From Deinococcus aerius (GTDB taxonomy: Bacteria; Deinococcota; Deinococci; Deinococcales; Deinococcaceae), in the NCBI RefSeq assembly GCF_002897375.1, contig NZ_BFAG01000009.1, positions 102,501 to 166,500 of the forward strand: a stretch of DNA of 64,000 nt, in the 5' to 3' direction. Under the pieces are notes generated by a model. It searched no databases. It saw only the letters and a program-made list of their open reading frames with translations, and had not been told where the DNA came from. A program made the position numbers and the translations under genes. Positions 17,188-31,369 of this stretch are shown here, one piece after another. Within the stretch, counting starts at the first letter, position 1. Each line of letters opens with the position of its first letter.

Positions 17188-18872
17188 AAAAGAACCTGAT
17201 GCTGGTGGGCACGGCGCTCAGCCTGAGCAGCTGCTCCATGCTGCTGAGTGCGAACCGGGCCGACGTGACGGTTATCGGCGTGAACGACTTTCACGGCAAT
17301 CTGCTCCCCACGAGTTTCCGGGTGCCCGACCCCGCCGACCGCACCAAGACCGTGTCGGTGCAGGCGGGCGGCATCGAGGCCATTGGCGGCATCCTCGCTC
17401 AGGCCCGCCAGGACAATCCCAACACGGTGTTCGTCGGGGTGGGCGACATGACGGGGGCCAGCCCCCTGGTCAGCGCCCTGCTGCGCGACGAGCCCACCAT
17501 CGACGCGCTGACCCAGCTCGGGATGCAGGTCAACGTGGTCGGCAACCACGAGTTCGACAACGGCATCGGGGAACTCCTGCGCTTCCAAAAGGGCGGCTGC
17601 GACAGCAACGCGCCCGACCGGGCCTGCAAGTACGAGAACACCTTCCCGGGTGCCGGGTACACCTACATCGCGTCGAACGTGATCGACGAGAAGACCGGCC
17701 AGCGTGTCTTCCCCGCCTACAAGATCGTGAAGGTCGGCCCGGCGCGCATCGCCTTTGTCGGCGCGGTGCTCAGGGACACGCCGACCGTCGTGACCCCCTC
17801 GGGCGTGGCGGGCCTGCGCTTCGAGGACGAGGTGGCGTCCATCAACGCCGTCATCCCGCAGATCAAGCGGGGCGGGGCGGACGCCATCATCGCGCTCGTC
17901 CATCAGGGCGGGGCCAGCCCGGACGCCTTCGACGTGGTGGACTGCAAGACCCTGACTGGTCCCATCGTGGACATCGCCAAGGGCCTCGACCCGGCGGTCA
18001 GCGTGATCATGAGCGGGCACACGCACCGCGGGTACAACTGCCTGGTGCCCGGGCCGAACGGGCAGAACCGCGTGGTCATTCAGGGCGACGCCTACGGCCA
18101 CCTGCTCCAGCGCCTCGACCTGAGCATCGACACCCGCACCAACCGGGTGCTGTCCGTCCAGGCCCGGAACGTCGTGGTGGACGCCAAGGACGGCCCCAAG
18201 GACGCGGCCATGACCGCCATCGTGGAGAAGGCCAAGGCCCTGACCGACCCGGTGGCGGGGCAGACCATCGCCACTCTCGGGGTCGAGCAGATCACCCGCG
18301 CGCAAAACCCGGCGGGCGAGAGCGCCCTGGGCGACGTGATCGCCGACTCGCAGCTCGCCGCCACCCGCGCCCCCGAGAAGGGCGGCGCCGTGATCGCCTT
18401 CATGAACCCCGGCGGCATCCGCGCCGACCTGCCCGTGAACGTGCCCAACCCCGAGCGCAACGTCACCTACGGCGACGCCTTCACCGTGCAGCCCTTCGGC
18501 AACATCCTGACGGTGATCACCCTGACGGGCGCCCAGATCAAGGACGTGCTGGAGCAGCAGTTCGACAATCCCTCCGCCGGGCAGAACCGCATCCTCCAGG
18601 TCAGCGAGGGCTTCACCTACACCTGGGACAACAGCAAGCCCAAGGGGGAGAAGGTCAGCAGCATCACCCTGAACGGCCAGCCCCTCGATCCGGCAGCGAG
18701 CTACCGCGTCACGGTGAACAACTTCCTCGCGGACGGCGGCGACAACTTCACGGTGTTCGCGCAGGGCACGGGCCGCCTGGGCGGCGACGTGGACATCGAC
18801 GCCTTCGTGGCCTACCTGAAGTCGAAGACGGTCGCGCCGGGGCCGCTGGGCCGCATCACCCGCCTGAATTGA
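17184..18872 (+). CDS. 5'-nucleotidase/UshA-type metallophosphoesterase lipoprotein
   Basis: Extracytoplasmic enzyme of 562 residues predicted to strip phosphate from nucleotides for salvage. A lipobox puts the acylated Cys at residue 17. The metallophosphoesterase domain has NDFHG (34-38), a GD box in VGVGDMTGASP, GNHEFD, and SGHTHRGYNC for the two-metal centre. The C-terminal nucleotide-binding domain contains NPGGIRADLP, VTYGDAFTVQPFGN and VNNFLADGGDNFT. The ATG lies eight bases after TATGCT. Four bases overlap the run-on reading frame of the preceding frameshifted gene; in the repaired frame there is a 54-base gap. A 12-bp-stem terminator follows. Confidence 0.94.
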   Translation: MKKNLMLVGTALSLSSCSMLLSANRADVTVIGVNDFHGNLLPTSFRVPDPADRTKTVSVQAGGIEAIGGILAQARQDNPNTVFVGVGDMTGASPLVSALLRDEPTIDALTQLGMQVNVVGNHEFDNGIGELLRFQKGGCDSNAPDRACKYENTFPGAGYTYIASNVIDEKTGQRVFPAYKIVKVGPARIAFVGAVLRDTPTVVTPSGVAGLRFEDEVASINAVIPQIKRGGADAIIALVHQGGASPDAFDVVDCKTLTGPIVDIAKGLDPAVSVIMSGHTHRGYNCLVPGPNGQNRVVIQGDAYGHLLQRLDLSIDTRTNRVLSVQARNVVVDAKDGPKDAAMTAIVEKAKALTDPVAGQTIATLGVEQITRAQNPAGESALGDVIADSQLAATRAPEKGGAVIAFMNPGGIRADLPVNVPNPERNVTYGDAFTVQPFGNILTVITLTGAQIKDVLEQQFDNPSAGQNRILQVSEGFTYTWDNSKPKGEKVSSITLNGQPLDPAASYRVTVNNFLADGGDNFTVFAQGTGRLGGDVDIDAFVAYLKSKTVAPGPLGRITRLN

Positions 18873-18884
18873 GGGCAGGCCCGG

Positions 18885-18920
18885 GCCGGGGAGGGGAGCC
18901 AAGGCGCACCCCTCCCCGGC
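18885..18920 (+). terminator. Terminator shared by converging genes
   Basis: GCCGGGGAGGGG and CCCCTCCCCGGC make a perfect 12-bp stem with a 12-base loop, followed on the plus strand by TCCTATTTCT. The converging minus-strand gene ends two bases away. Confidence 0.85.
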
Positions 18921-18922
18921 TC

Positions 18923-19399
18923 CTATTTCTGGAGCAGGGCCGTGAGCTGCCGCCGGATGGCATCAAGAACAGGAGCGCTTTTCAGGCAGGCCGCGAGCGC
19001 GCGGGTCGCGTGATGCTCGCTGCCGGTCATAGCCTCGCTCAGATGCGCGGCGACCGTGGGATGCAGCCGTCCCGCCCGGTACAGCGCCGAGTCCAGCAGG
19101 TCGTCCACCGGCAACCGGGTGTGCCGCTCGCCGTCCAGGGTGACCGTCTCGATCACCGCCCGCCCCCGCTCGTCCCCGATCAGGTGGGCGTGCAGGGGGC
19201 GCCCGGCATGGCGCGTCACCTGCTCGACGGTGGGGATCAGCGCGTTCACCAGATTCACGGCGAGGCTCAGGCCGAGCAGGTGCGCCCGGGCCACATCCGC
19301 CTCGCCACCCCCCAGGGTCTGCGCGAGGCGCCGGGCCAGGCGTTCCCCCTCGGCGTGGAGCAGGGCCTGGGGATCGTCCTCGTTGGCGGCGCGCGTCAC
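18923..19399 (-). CDS. Hypothetical helical protein
   Basis: I do not recognise this 158-residue protein. It is rich in Ala, Leu and Arg and predicted mostly helical, with a central ALIPTVEQVTRHAGRPLHAHLIG stretch, no signal peptide and no membrane segment. I prefer the GTG at 19399, which sits five bases after a TAGCCT -10 box; reading is open back to 19441 through less convincing residues. It is convergent with the 5'-nucleotidase gene and divergent from the small membrane-protein pair, so neighbours give no clue to its role. Confidence 0.6.
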   Translation of the reverse strand: MTRAANEDDPQALLHAEGERLARRLAQTLGGGEADVARAHLLGLSLAVNLVNALIPTVEQVTRHAGRPLHAHLIGDERGRAVIETVTLDGERHTRLPVDDLLDSALYRAGRLHPTVAAHLSEAMTGSEHHATRALAACLKSAPVLDAIRRQLTALLQK

Positions 19400-19493
19400 G
19401 CCCCAGGCTAACGCGCGGGGAGCGGAGACGTTCCTCAACATCCCCTGTGCCCGTCTATCACCCGCTCGTGTCCGGAGGGGCTAGCCTGCGGGG

Positions 19494-19925
19494 ATGGAAG
19501 GCGAAGCGGCGGGACTCTTCGGGCAGTTCGAGGTGGTGGTCGGGCAGGTGACCCGTTACCTGGCGACCGGGGTGGAGGGCGCCTCCGGCATCGTCGTGGG
19601 GATCGCGGTGCTAGAAGCCCTGTGGCGTTCGCTGGGGCTGTTCTTCCTGCGGCAGGGCACACCCGAATCCTTGAAGGAGGCCATCCGGCTGCGCCTGGGC
19701 CGCTGGCTCTCGGTCGTGCTGGAGTTCCTGCTCGCCGCCGACATCCTGCGAACGGCGGTCGCGCCCAACTGGGACGACATCGGAAAACTCGCGGCCATCG
19801 CCGGAATTCGGACGGCCCTGAACTACTTCCTGCAACGCGAGGTGCGCGAGGCCGAGGGCCAGCGGGCGGACGCCAAGATTACCTCCCCGCTCCAGTCCGA
19901 ACAGGGTCAGGCCAGGCAGGGGTAG
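19494..19925 (+). CDS. DUF1622 family membrane protein
   Basis: A 143-residue inner-membrane protein. It has a first helix around GIVVGIAVLEALW, a conserved amphipathic loop LRLGRWLSVVLEFLLAADILRTAVAPNWDDIGKLAAIAGIRTALNYFL covering the second and third helices, and a charged cytoplasmic tail. This loop pattern is the DUF1622 signature; no biochemical function is established for the family. TAGCCT lies six bases before the ATG. Its stop codon TAG is immediately followed by the GTG start of a second small membrane protein with a related pattern, so the two are surely cotranslated. Confidence 0.82.
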   Translation: MEGEAAGLFGQFEVVVGQVTRYLATGVEGASGIVVGIAVLEALWRSLGLFFLRQGTPESLKEAIRLRLGRWLSVVLEFLLAADILRTAVAPNWDDIGKLAAIAGIRTALNYFLQREVREAEGQRADAKITSPLQSEQGQARQG

Positions 19926-20228
19926 GTGGCCGTGCTCCCCGCGCTGCGCCTGTTCGTGGAGCTCGCCAGCAACCTCATCCTCTTCGGTTACGTGGGGGCG
20001 GCGCTGCTGGCCCTGCTGCGGGGCCGGGACCTGCTGCGCGCCCGGCTCCTCGTCGCCGACGGCATCCTCTTCGCGCTGAACCTGAAGGTCGTGGCGACGC
20101 TGCTGCGGACGGTGGAACTCACCACCTGGACCCAGATCGGCCTGTTCGCCGCCGTGTTCCTCCTCCGCACCGGCCTGAAGCGGGTGGTCACCTGGGAGCG
20201 GCAGGAGCTGCGGCAGGGCCACGGCTAG
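19926..20228 (+). CDS. Small membrane protein related to DUF1622
   Basis: This 100-residue protein starts at the GTG that directly abuts the previous stop codon. It has three hydrophobic segments, and the stretch ARLLVADGILFALNLKVVATLLRTVELTTWTQIGLFAAVFLLRTGLKRVV mirrors the LLAADILRTAVAPNWDDIG...RTALNYFL pattern of its neighbour at the same spacing. It therefore looks like a shortened, diverged duplicate, and the pair may form a hetero-oligomer. Function unknown. Confidence 0.7.
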   Translation: MAVLPALRLFVELASNLILFGYVGAALLALLRGRDLLRARLLVADGILFALNLKVVATLLRTVELTTWTQIGLFAAVFLLRTGLKRVVTWERQELRQGHG

Positions 20229-20296
20229 GCCGTCTGGACAGGTCGGGCGCTGGCGAGGGCCGCCGCCGGGGGGGGCGAGATAGGGTCCCGGCACCG

Positions 20297-22844
<2,548 letters not shown>

Positions 22845-22862
22845 GGGGCGTTGAGCGGTGAC

Positions 22863-22907
22863 AGACAAGGAGGAGTTGGGGCAAACGCTTCGGCTCCTCC
22901 TGTCTTG
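22863..22907 (+). terminator. Terminator after glgP
   Basis: AGACA-A-GGAGGAG pairs with CTCCTCC-TGTCT, a 12-bp stem with one bulged A and an 18-base loop, followed by TGTTGG. Confidence 0.75.
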
Positions 22908-22951
22908 TTGGTGCCCCACGACTGGCGGCACCGAGCCCCATAATGCCCCCC

Positions 22952-23833
22952 GTGCGCCGAGCCCTCCCCACCTCCCTGCCCCCCGTCCCGGCGCTCCTGC
23001 TCTCCATGCTGAGCATTCAGGGCGGTGCGGCGTTCGCCAAGACCCTCTTTCCCGCATTGGGGGCGGCGGGCACCACGGCGCTGCGCGTGACGCTCGCCGC
23101 CGCCATTCTGAGCCTGGTCTTTCGCCCCAACCTGCGCGCCCTGACTCCGGCGGCGTGGCGGGCCGTCCTGCCCTACGGCGCCGCGCTCGGCCTGATGAAC
23201 CTCTCCTTCTACCTGTCGCTGACCCGGTTGCCGCTGGGCCTGGCGGTCACGCTGGAATTCGTGGGGCCGCTCGTGCTGTCCCTCGTCCTGTCCCGCCGAA
23301 TGCGGGACTTGCTGTGGGTCGCGCTCGCCGCCCTCGGCATCGTCCTGATCGCGCCGCACGGCGGGGGAGAGGGGCACCTCGACCTCCTGGGCGCCGCGCT
23401 GGCCCTGACCGCGGGGGCCTTCTGGGCGCTGTACATCCTGGCCGGGGGGAAGCTGGGGCGGCGGGTGCCGGGCGTGACCGGGGTGGTCGCGGGCATGATC
23501 GTGGCCGCTCTGGTCACCCTGCCCTTCGGCCTCCTGACGGCGGGAACCGCCCTGCTCGCCCCCTCGGCGCTCCTCGCGGGCCTCGCCGTCGCCGTCCTCT
23601 CCAGCGCCCTGCCCTACAGCCTGGAGATGGCCGCCCTGCGAGCCCTCCCCGCCCGCGTCTTCGGCGTACTGATGAGCCTGGAACCCGCCATCGCCGCCCT
23701 GAGCGGCCTACTCTTCCTGCACGAGCGCCTCTCGGCCCTGCAAGGGCTCGCCATGCTCTGCGTGATTGCCGCCAGCGTGGGGATTAGCCTGAGCGGCGAG
23801 CGGGCGGTGGTGGAGGCGGAACCGGCGAACTGA
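22952..23833 (+). CDS. EamA/RhtA-type amino-acid or metabolite exporter
   Basis: Inner-membrane protein of about 293 residues with ten hydrophobic segments arranged as two EamA repeats. SIQGGAAFAKTLFPALGAAGTTALR at the start, the LPLGLAVTLEFVGPL segment and YSLEMAALRALPARVFGVLMSLEPAIAALSGLLFLHE in the second half match RhtA (threonine/homoserine exporter). Substrate is not certain. I favour the GTG at 22952 because CATAAT ends seven bases before it; an ATG at 22943 in the same frame would sit inside that -10 box. No operon partners. Confidence 0.85.
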   Translation: MRRALPTSLPPVPALLLSMLSIQGGAAFAKTLFPALGAAGTTALRVTLAAAILSLVFRPNLRALTPAAWRAVLPYGAALGLMNLSFYLSLTRLPLGLAVTLEFVGPLVLSLVLSRRMRDLLWVALAALGIVLIAPHGGGEGHLDLLGAALALTAGAFWALYILAGGKLGRRVPGVTGVVAGMIVAALVTLPFGLLTAGTALLAPSALLAGLAVAVLSSALPYSLEMAALRALPARVFGVLMSLEPAIAALSGLLFLHERLSALQGLAMLCVIAASVGISLSGERAVVEAEPAN

Positions 23834-23867
23834 GGGCGGCGGCCTCAGCATCACGTACAGTCACCCC

Positions 23868-24425
23868 ATGCGGGTCTACCTCGAAACGGAACGGGTGATC
23901 TTGCGGCACTTCACGCCGGGCGACGCGGACCTGCTGTTCGAACTCGACAGTGACCCCGAGGTGATGCGCTTTCTCGGCCCCCCCGCCTCGCGGGAAGAGA
24001 TTCGGGACGACATCCTGCCGCACTTCCTGGCCTACGACGAGCGGGGGGAGGGGTACGGCTACTGGGCCGCGGTCGAGAAGGCGACGGGCGCCTTTATCGG
24101 GTGGTTTCACCTGCGCCCGCGCCCCGGGGCGCACCCCGCTGAGCCGGAACTCGGCTACCGGCTCCGGCGCCCGGCCTGGGGCAAGGGGTATGCCACCGAG
24201 GTTTCCAGAGCCCTGCTCGCCAGAGCCTTCGGTCAACTCGGCGCGCGCCGCGTGGTGGCCTCGACCGCTGCCGACAACCTGGCCTCGCGCCGCGTGATGG
24301 AAAAGGTGGGGATGTCCCTGGAGCGGGAATACTGGTCTGACGAATACCAGTCGGTGGACGTGGACTATGCGGTTGATCGGGGTGACTGGGAGCAAGGGCG
24401 GGAGGTTCAGGACCTGAACCCATAA
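23868..24425 (+). CDS. GNAT N-acetyltransferase, RimJ/RimL type
   Basis: 185-residue cytoplasmic acetyltransferase. It starts YLETERVILRHFTPGDADLLFELDSDPEVMRFLG, the usual opening of RimJ/RimL-like GNATs, and carries acetyl-CoA motif A in ELGYRLRRPAWGKGYATEVSRALL, followed by NLASRRVMEKVGM. Substrate, whether a ribosomal protein N-terminus, an antibiotic or a small metabolite, cannot be inferred. TACAGT lies six bases before the ATG. It converges with pckA, with a shared hairpin between. Confidence 0.9.
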   Translation: MRVYLETERVILRHFTPGDADLLFELDSDPEVMRFLGPPASREEIRDDILPHFLAYDERGEGYGYWAAVEKATGAFIGWFHLRPRPGAHPAEPELGYRLRRPAWGKGYATEVSRALLARAFGQLGARRVVASTAADNLASRRVMEKVGMSLEREYWSDEYQSVDVDYAVDRGDWEQGREVQDLNP

Positions 24426-24443
24426 CCCGGCTTTGCAGGAGAG

Positions 24444-24473
24444 ACGCCGCCTGAGCCGAGGCCCGGGCGGCGT
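24444..24473. terminator. Terminator between GNAT gene and pckA
   Basis: ACGCCGCC and GGCGGCGT form an 8-bp stem. The plus strand continues to GTGTTTT and the minus strand to TCTCTCC, so it may serve both converging genes. Confidence 0.65.
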
Positions 24474-24504
24474 TCCACCGTGTTTTGCCAGACTTGAACA
24501 GTTC

Positions 24505-26088
<1,584 letters not shown>

Positions 26089-26166
26089 GGCGGGGTTCCT
26101 TTCGGGAGCGAGCAGTCCCGGGCACTCGGGACGGAATGTCTGGATGTTCGCATTCATCCTGACCCG

Positions 26167-26195
26167 GGAAACGGTTCCATTCCAAACGAACGGTT
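26167..26195. promoter_or_regulatory. Candidate operator region upstream of pckA
   Basis: GGAAACGGTTCC (26167-26178) is an imperfect version of the palindrome found upstream of livJ. AACGGTT occurs twice as a direct repeat, at 26170 and 26189, 19 bp apart or about two helical turns. Candidate only; no clear -35/-10 pair was found here. Confidence 0.35.
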
Positions 26196-26265
26196 GTTAC
26201 GTGAGGGGGAACACAAAGAGGGAACGTGCCCCGCCGGGCCGCTCCCCCTCTCGTTGCCCTGAATG

Positions 26266-27354
26266 TCAGCGGACCGAGCCGCCCGCTCCCTGCGCGAAGG
26301 GTTGGCCCCCCGTGTCCACCACCCGAACCTCGCGGTAGCTGCCGGGCACGCGGATGATGGTCCACGGGCTCGTGATCGCCTGGGTGGTGATCGTGTCGGG
26401 GCCGGGGGCCCTCACCTCCACCGTCAGGGTCAGCACGCCGTCCCGCACGCTCGCCCCCGTGACGCTCACCCCGTAGCCGCCCGTGGGCCGCTGACCCAGG
26501 AACACGCCGACAACCGTTTCACCGCCCGCGAGACTGGGGACGCCCGGCGCGCCCGTCTGCCGCCCGTAGGCGACGCTGTACAGGGCGTTCAGGCCCGCCT
26601 GGGTGGTGGCGACCTGCACGGCGGGGTCGGTGGCGGTGGCGTTCGCGCCGCTGGCCAGGACAGTAAAGTTCACGCGGCCTCCGGGGGTGGGTGCTGGAGT
26701 CGGGGTGGGGTTGCCCGCGCTCGCGGCGACCGTCCGCACGCCGGGCAGCACGTACAGGGCCGTGCGGCGGTACTCGCCCGGGGTGGGCTCCACGGCCAGG
26801 GGCGCGTCGGGCACCGTCGCCTCATTCAGCACAGCGACGGCCAGCGTTCCCTGATTCAGGAGGGCATTGCCCAGAGCAGCGGCCTCCGCGTCGGTCAGGT
26901 GGCCCGCCCCGCGCAGGCCGCTCACGGGAGTTCCGGCCACCCCCCGGCCTGTGGCCGAGTTCAGGCGGGTCCAGGTGCGCCCGTCGGTGTAGTAGATGGT
27001 CCCGCCCGCCTCGTTGAAGGAGATGTCGAACAGGCCGCGCGTGTCGCGCGTCAGGACCAGCCCCGGGGACACCACGCTCGTCGGCACCCGGTACGTCGCC
27101 TTCCCATTCACGCTCAGGGTCCCGGCCACGGCGAGGGGGTCCTGCACCTGCGCCCGCAACTCTGCCGCCTGTCCCCCGAGCTTCACGCTCGTCTGCCCGC
27201 CCGACCCCAGGGTGCCGTACACCCACACGATGCGCTCCTGCGCGGCGCCGTACAGCAGCACCTCGTGGACCCTCAGGGTGCCCGGGCCGTTCACCGAGCA
27301 GCCCGCGAGAAGGCCCGCGCCCAGCAGCAGCGCGGCGGTCAGCGTCTTGTTCAT
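26266..27354 (-). CDS. PrcB-domain lipoprotein
   Basis: 362-residue lipoprotein with lipobox GLLAGC near residue 19. The C-terminal region GETVVGVFLGQRPTGGYGVSVTGASVRDGVLTLTVEVRAPGPDTI...SPWTIIRVP matches the PrcB_C domain, named for a partner of the Treponema dentilisin protease complex. No protease gene is adjacent. The N-terminal two thirds are beta-rich and unrecognised, with a Pro/Thr linker (NPTPTPAPTPGG) before the PrcB-like part. TAAGCT lies six bases before the ATG. It probably sits on the outer face of a membrane; its job is unknown. Confidence 0.78.
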   Translation of the reverse strand: MNKTLTAALLLGAGLLAGCSVNGPGTLRVHEVLLYGAAQERIVWVYGTLGSGGQTSVKLGGQAAELRAQVQDPLAVAGTLSVNGKATYRVPTSVVSPGLVLTRDTRGLFDISFNEAGGTIYYTDGRTWTRLNSATGRGVAGTPVSGLRGAGHLTDAEAAALGNALLNQGTLAVAVLNEATVPDAPLAVEPTPGEYRRTALYVLPGVRTVAASAGNPTPTPAPTPGGRVNFTVLASGANATATDPAVQVATTQAGLNALYSVAYGRQTGAPGVPSLAGGETVVGVFLGQRPTGGYGVSVTGASVRDGVLTLTVEVRAPGPDTITTQAITSPWTIIRVPGSYREVRVVDTGGQPFAQGAGGSVR

Positions 27355-27433
27355 GCGGCCAGCTTAGGGGCGCCGTCTGACGACCGACTGAAGGTCGCCT
27401 TGAGCGAACACCCATGTCGCCTCAGGGTGGGGC

Positions 27434-29116
<1,683 letters not shown>

Positions 29117-29301
29117 GCCCCCGAGTGTAGAGCGTTTGCGCCCCGGCGAAGGGGCACGCGGGTCACGGTGGGGCGAACGGGGCGCGCGGGAACATGAAAT
29201 CCACGTTACGTTCTCCCCACGTTCCCGCCCTGGGCGGCTCGCAGAATGACCCTTATGGTCCTCCCGCCTGCCCGCGCGGAGCGACGTGAAAGGAGTACCA
29301 C

Positions 29302-30537
29302 ATGAACGACAACGACCCAGGTGTGAGGGGCGGCAGCCTGCTGCTGCTCGGCGCGCTGAGCGCCCTGGCCCTGAACCCGCAGGTCCGCCGCCGACTCGTC
29401 GAGGGCGCCCAGGACCTCTTCGGCGCGGCGCAGGAGACGCTGGACGGGACGGTGAAGCCTGCTCTGTCGAGCGCGGCCAGCCAGGCGGGGCACGCCGCCC
29501 AGGTCGCCACGCACAAGGGGGCGGAGACGCTCGAAACCCTGCGCGAGGAGGTGCCGGGCCGCGCCCAGGCCCTGCTGGAGGCGGCACAACACGGGGCCAA
29601 GGTCGTGGCCCACAAGGGGGTTGAAACCTTGGAAACGTTGCGGGAAGAGGTGCCGAGCCGCGCCCACTCTCTCTTGGAAGGCGCCCAGGAAGCCGCGGGC
29701 ACGGCAGCCGGTGCGGTGGGTGCCAGGGCCGCCGAACTCACCCACGACGTTCGGCAGACGGCCAGGGAGGCCCAGGACCGGGTCGCCGAGCGCCGTCGCG
29801 AGGCCGAGCGAATGGTGGCGCAGCGGCAGCGCCAGGCCCGGCGCGAGGCGAAAAAGGCCCGCAAAGCGGGTCAGGCCCTCGCCTCCCGCGCGGAGGATCA
29901 GGTTGGGGGCTGGCTGCGCGGGGCCGAGGGCAGCTTCGAGAGCCGACGCCGCGATGCCGAGCGGCTCCTGCACCGTGCCCGCCGGGGCGCCGAGAAGGAA
30001 CTGCGGGCCCGCAAGCGCGACTGGGACGCGGACCAGCTGGAGCGCGCCATCGCCAAGAAGGTCGCCCCCGTTCAGAAGCAGACCGAGCGCGAACTCGCCC
30101 GCCTGGACAAGGAGGCCCGGCGGCAGCGCCGCGCCCTGGAGGCCCAGCGCCGGGCCGAGGGGCGCGGGGGCTTCGGCGGCCTGCTGATTCTCGCCCTGGT
30201 GGGTGTCGGGGCCGTCGTGCTGGCGCGCGTGCCCGCCGCCCGCCACTCCATCCTGAAGGCCGTCGAGTCCGTCAGCCCCGAGGCCGCCGAGCGGCTGCAC
30301 CGGGCGAGCCGCCAGGCCCGCAATATCGTGGGCACCATGTGGCTGGAGCCCATCGAGGAGGGACCCAAGCCTGCCCCCGCCGCTCCCGCCCCGGCCGCCG
30401 GGACGCAGGCGGGCACGAGCGGCGCGACCTGGGGCTCCTCGCCCGCCCCGGGCGCCCCCGCTGCGAGCACCACCGTCGCCACGACCCAGGGGAACAGCCC
30501 GACTTCTCCCCAGAACCCGGCCAGCAAGTCCAACTGA
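29302..30537 (+). CDS. Alanine/arginine-rich coiled-coil protein with internal repeat and one membrane helix
   Basis: 411 residues of unknown function. After a short hydrophobic N-terminus there are two 26-residue repeats at 71-96 and 104-129 (HKGAETLETLREEVPGRAQ and HKGVETLETLREEVPSRAH at their cores), 21 of 26 positions identical. A long basic coiled coil follows (about 140-288), a membrane helix at 291-309, and a Pro/Ala/Thr-rich tail. The amphipathic repeats recall apolipoprotein or group-3 LEA helices, which would suit a desiccation-tolerant organism, but homology is not shown. AAGGAG lies six bases before the ATG. It is divergent from recN and ends at a strong terminator. Confidence 0.75.
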   Translation: MNDNDPGVRGGSLLLLGALSALALNPQVRRRLVEGAQDLFGAAQETLDGTVKPALSSAASQAGHAAQVATHKGAETLETLREEVPGRAQALLEAAQHGAKVVAHKGVETLETLREEVPSRAHSLLEGAQEAAGTAAGAVGARAAELTHDVRQTAREAQDRVAERRREAERMVAQRQRQARREAKKARKAGQALASRAEDQVGGWLRGAEGSFESRRRDAERLLHRARRGAEKELRARKRDWDADQLERAIAKKVAPVQKQTERELARLDKEARRQRRALEAQRRAEGRGGFGGLLILALVGVGAVVLARVPAARHSILKAVESVSPEAAERLHRASRQARNIVGTMWLEPIEEGPKPAPAAPAPAAGTQAGTSGATWGSSPAPGAPAASTTVATTQGNSPTSPQNPASKSN

Positions 30538-30548
30538 GGTTTCGCGCA

Positions 30549-30582
30549 GGGGGGCCGCCTCCAACCCGGGGCGGCCCCCTTC
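30549..30582 (+). terminator. Terminator after the coiled-coil gene
   Basis: GGGGGCCGCC and GGCGGCCCCC form a perfect 10-bp stem around a 10-base loop, followed by TTCGTG. Confidence 0.8.
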
Positions 30583-30607
30583 GTGACGCGCGGTACACTT
30601 GGCCCTG

Positions 30608-31369
30608 ATGTCCGCCCCACCCGACGCGCCCCTCGCCCTGATCGCCTACCCGTCCCACGCCGCCCTGACCCTGCGCGAGGCCGGCCTGCTCGCCCTGAAC
30701 GTGCCGGGCGACGACCTCCCCGCCGTGCTCCTCGCCTGCCGGACCCTGCGCTTTGCCGGGGCCCTGGTCCATCCCTCACGCGAGGCGGCGGTGGCGGAAG
30801 TCGTGGAGGCCGACCCGGACGCGCGGCGGGCCGGTCGGGTGGACGCGGTCGCCTTGACGGGCGGGGCGGCGGGGGGAGCAAGCGGCACCTACACCCTGGC
30901 CGACGCCCTGCTGGACGCGGTCGAGGCGAGCGGGTACGCGGCGCGCGGGGCGAGCGCCCTCCTGATCGGGAACGGCCCCGACCTCGCGCAGGCGCTGCCG
31001 CTCGTGCGCCTGGGGCTGGGCCAGGTCACGGTGGCCGCCGACAACCTCCCCGACGCCCAGCGTTTCATCCGCGACCTGCCGGGCAGCCTGCGGGTCTATG
31101 CCCTGGGCCGCCGCGACCCCGCCCTGCTGTCCCTGGCGGAACGGGCTGACCTGATCGTGCTGACGGGGGGGACCCTTCCGCCCGGCCTCCTTCAGCCCTA
31201 CCACACCCTCGCCGACCTGACGGGGCAGGGCAAGACGGGCACAAGTGGGGCGGCGACCCTCGACCTCTCCGCCCTGCCTGCCCTGCGCCTCGCCCGGCAA
31301 CTCCTGCACGCGACGGGCCAGCGGTATCGCCCGGAGGACTTGGCGGGATTGGCGGAGGCGTTGGTGTAA
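30608..31369 (+). CDS. Degenerate shikimate-dehydrogenase-like protein
   Basis: 253 residues that follow the layout of AroE: LALIAYPSHAALTLREAGLLALNVPGDDLPAVLLACRTLRFAGALVHPSREA, then GRVDAVAL in place of G-x-VNT, a Rossmann-like segment ARGASALLIGNGPDLAQALPLVRLG, and ADLIVLTGG. Key positions have changed: the N-terminal SxS substrate motif is absent and the catalytic Lys of the NVTxPxK motif is Arg58 (PSR). Dehydrogenation of shikimate is therefore unlikely; it may bind nucleotide or have a new role. The ATG lies eight bases after TACACT. Codon use looks normal, so it is a maintained gene, not a relic. Confidence 0.65.
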   Translation: MSAPPDAPLALIAYPSHAALTLREAGLLALNVPGDDLPAVLLACRTLRFAGALVHPSREAAVAEVVEADPDARRAGRVDAVALTGGAAGGASGTYTLADALLDAVEASGYAARGASALLIGNGPDLAQALPLVRLGLGQVTVAADNLPDAQRFIRDLPGSLRVYALGRRDPALLSLAERADLIVLTGGTLPPGLLQPYHTLADLTGQGKTGTSGAATLDLSALPALRLARQLLHATGQRYRPEDLAGLAEALV

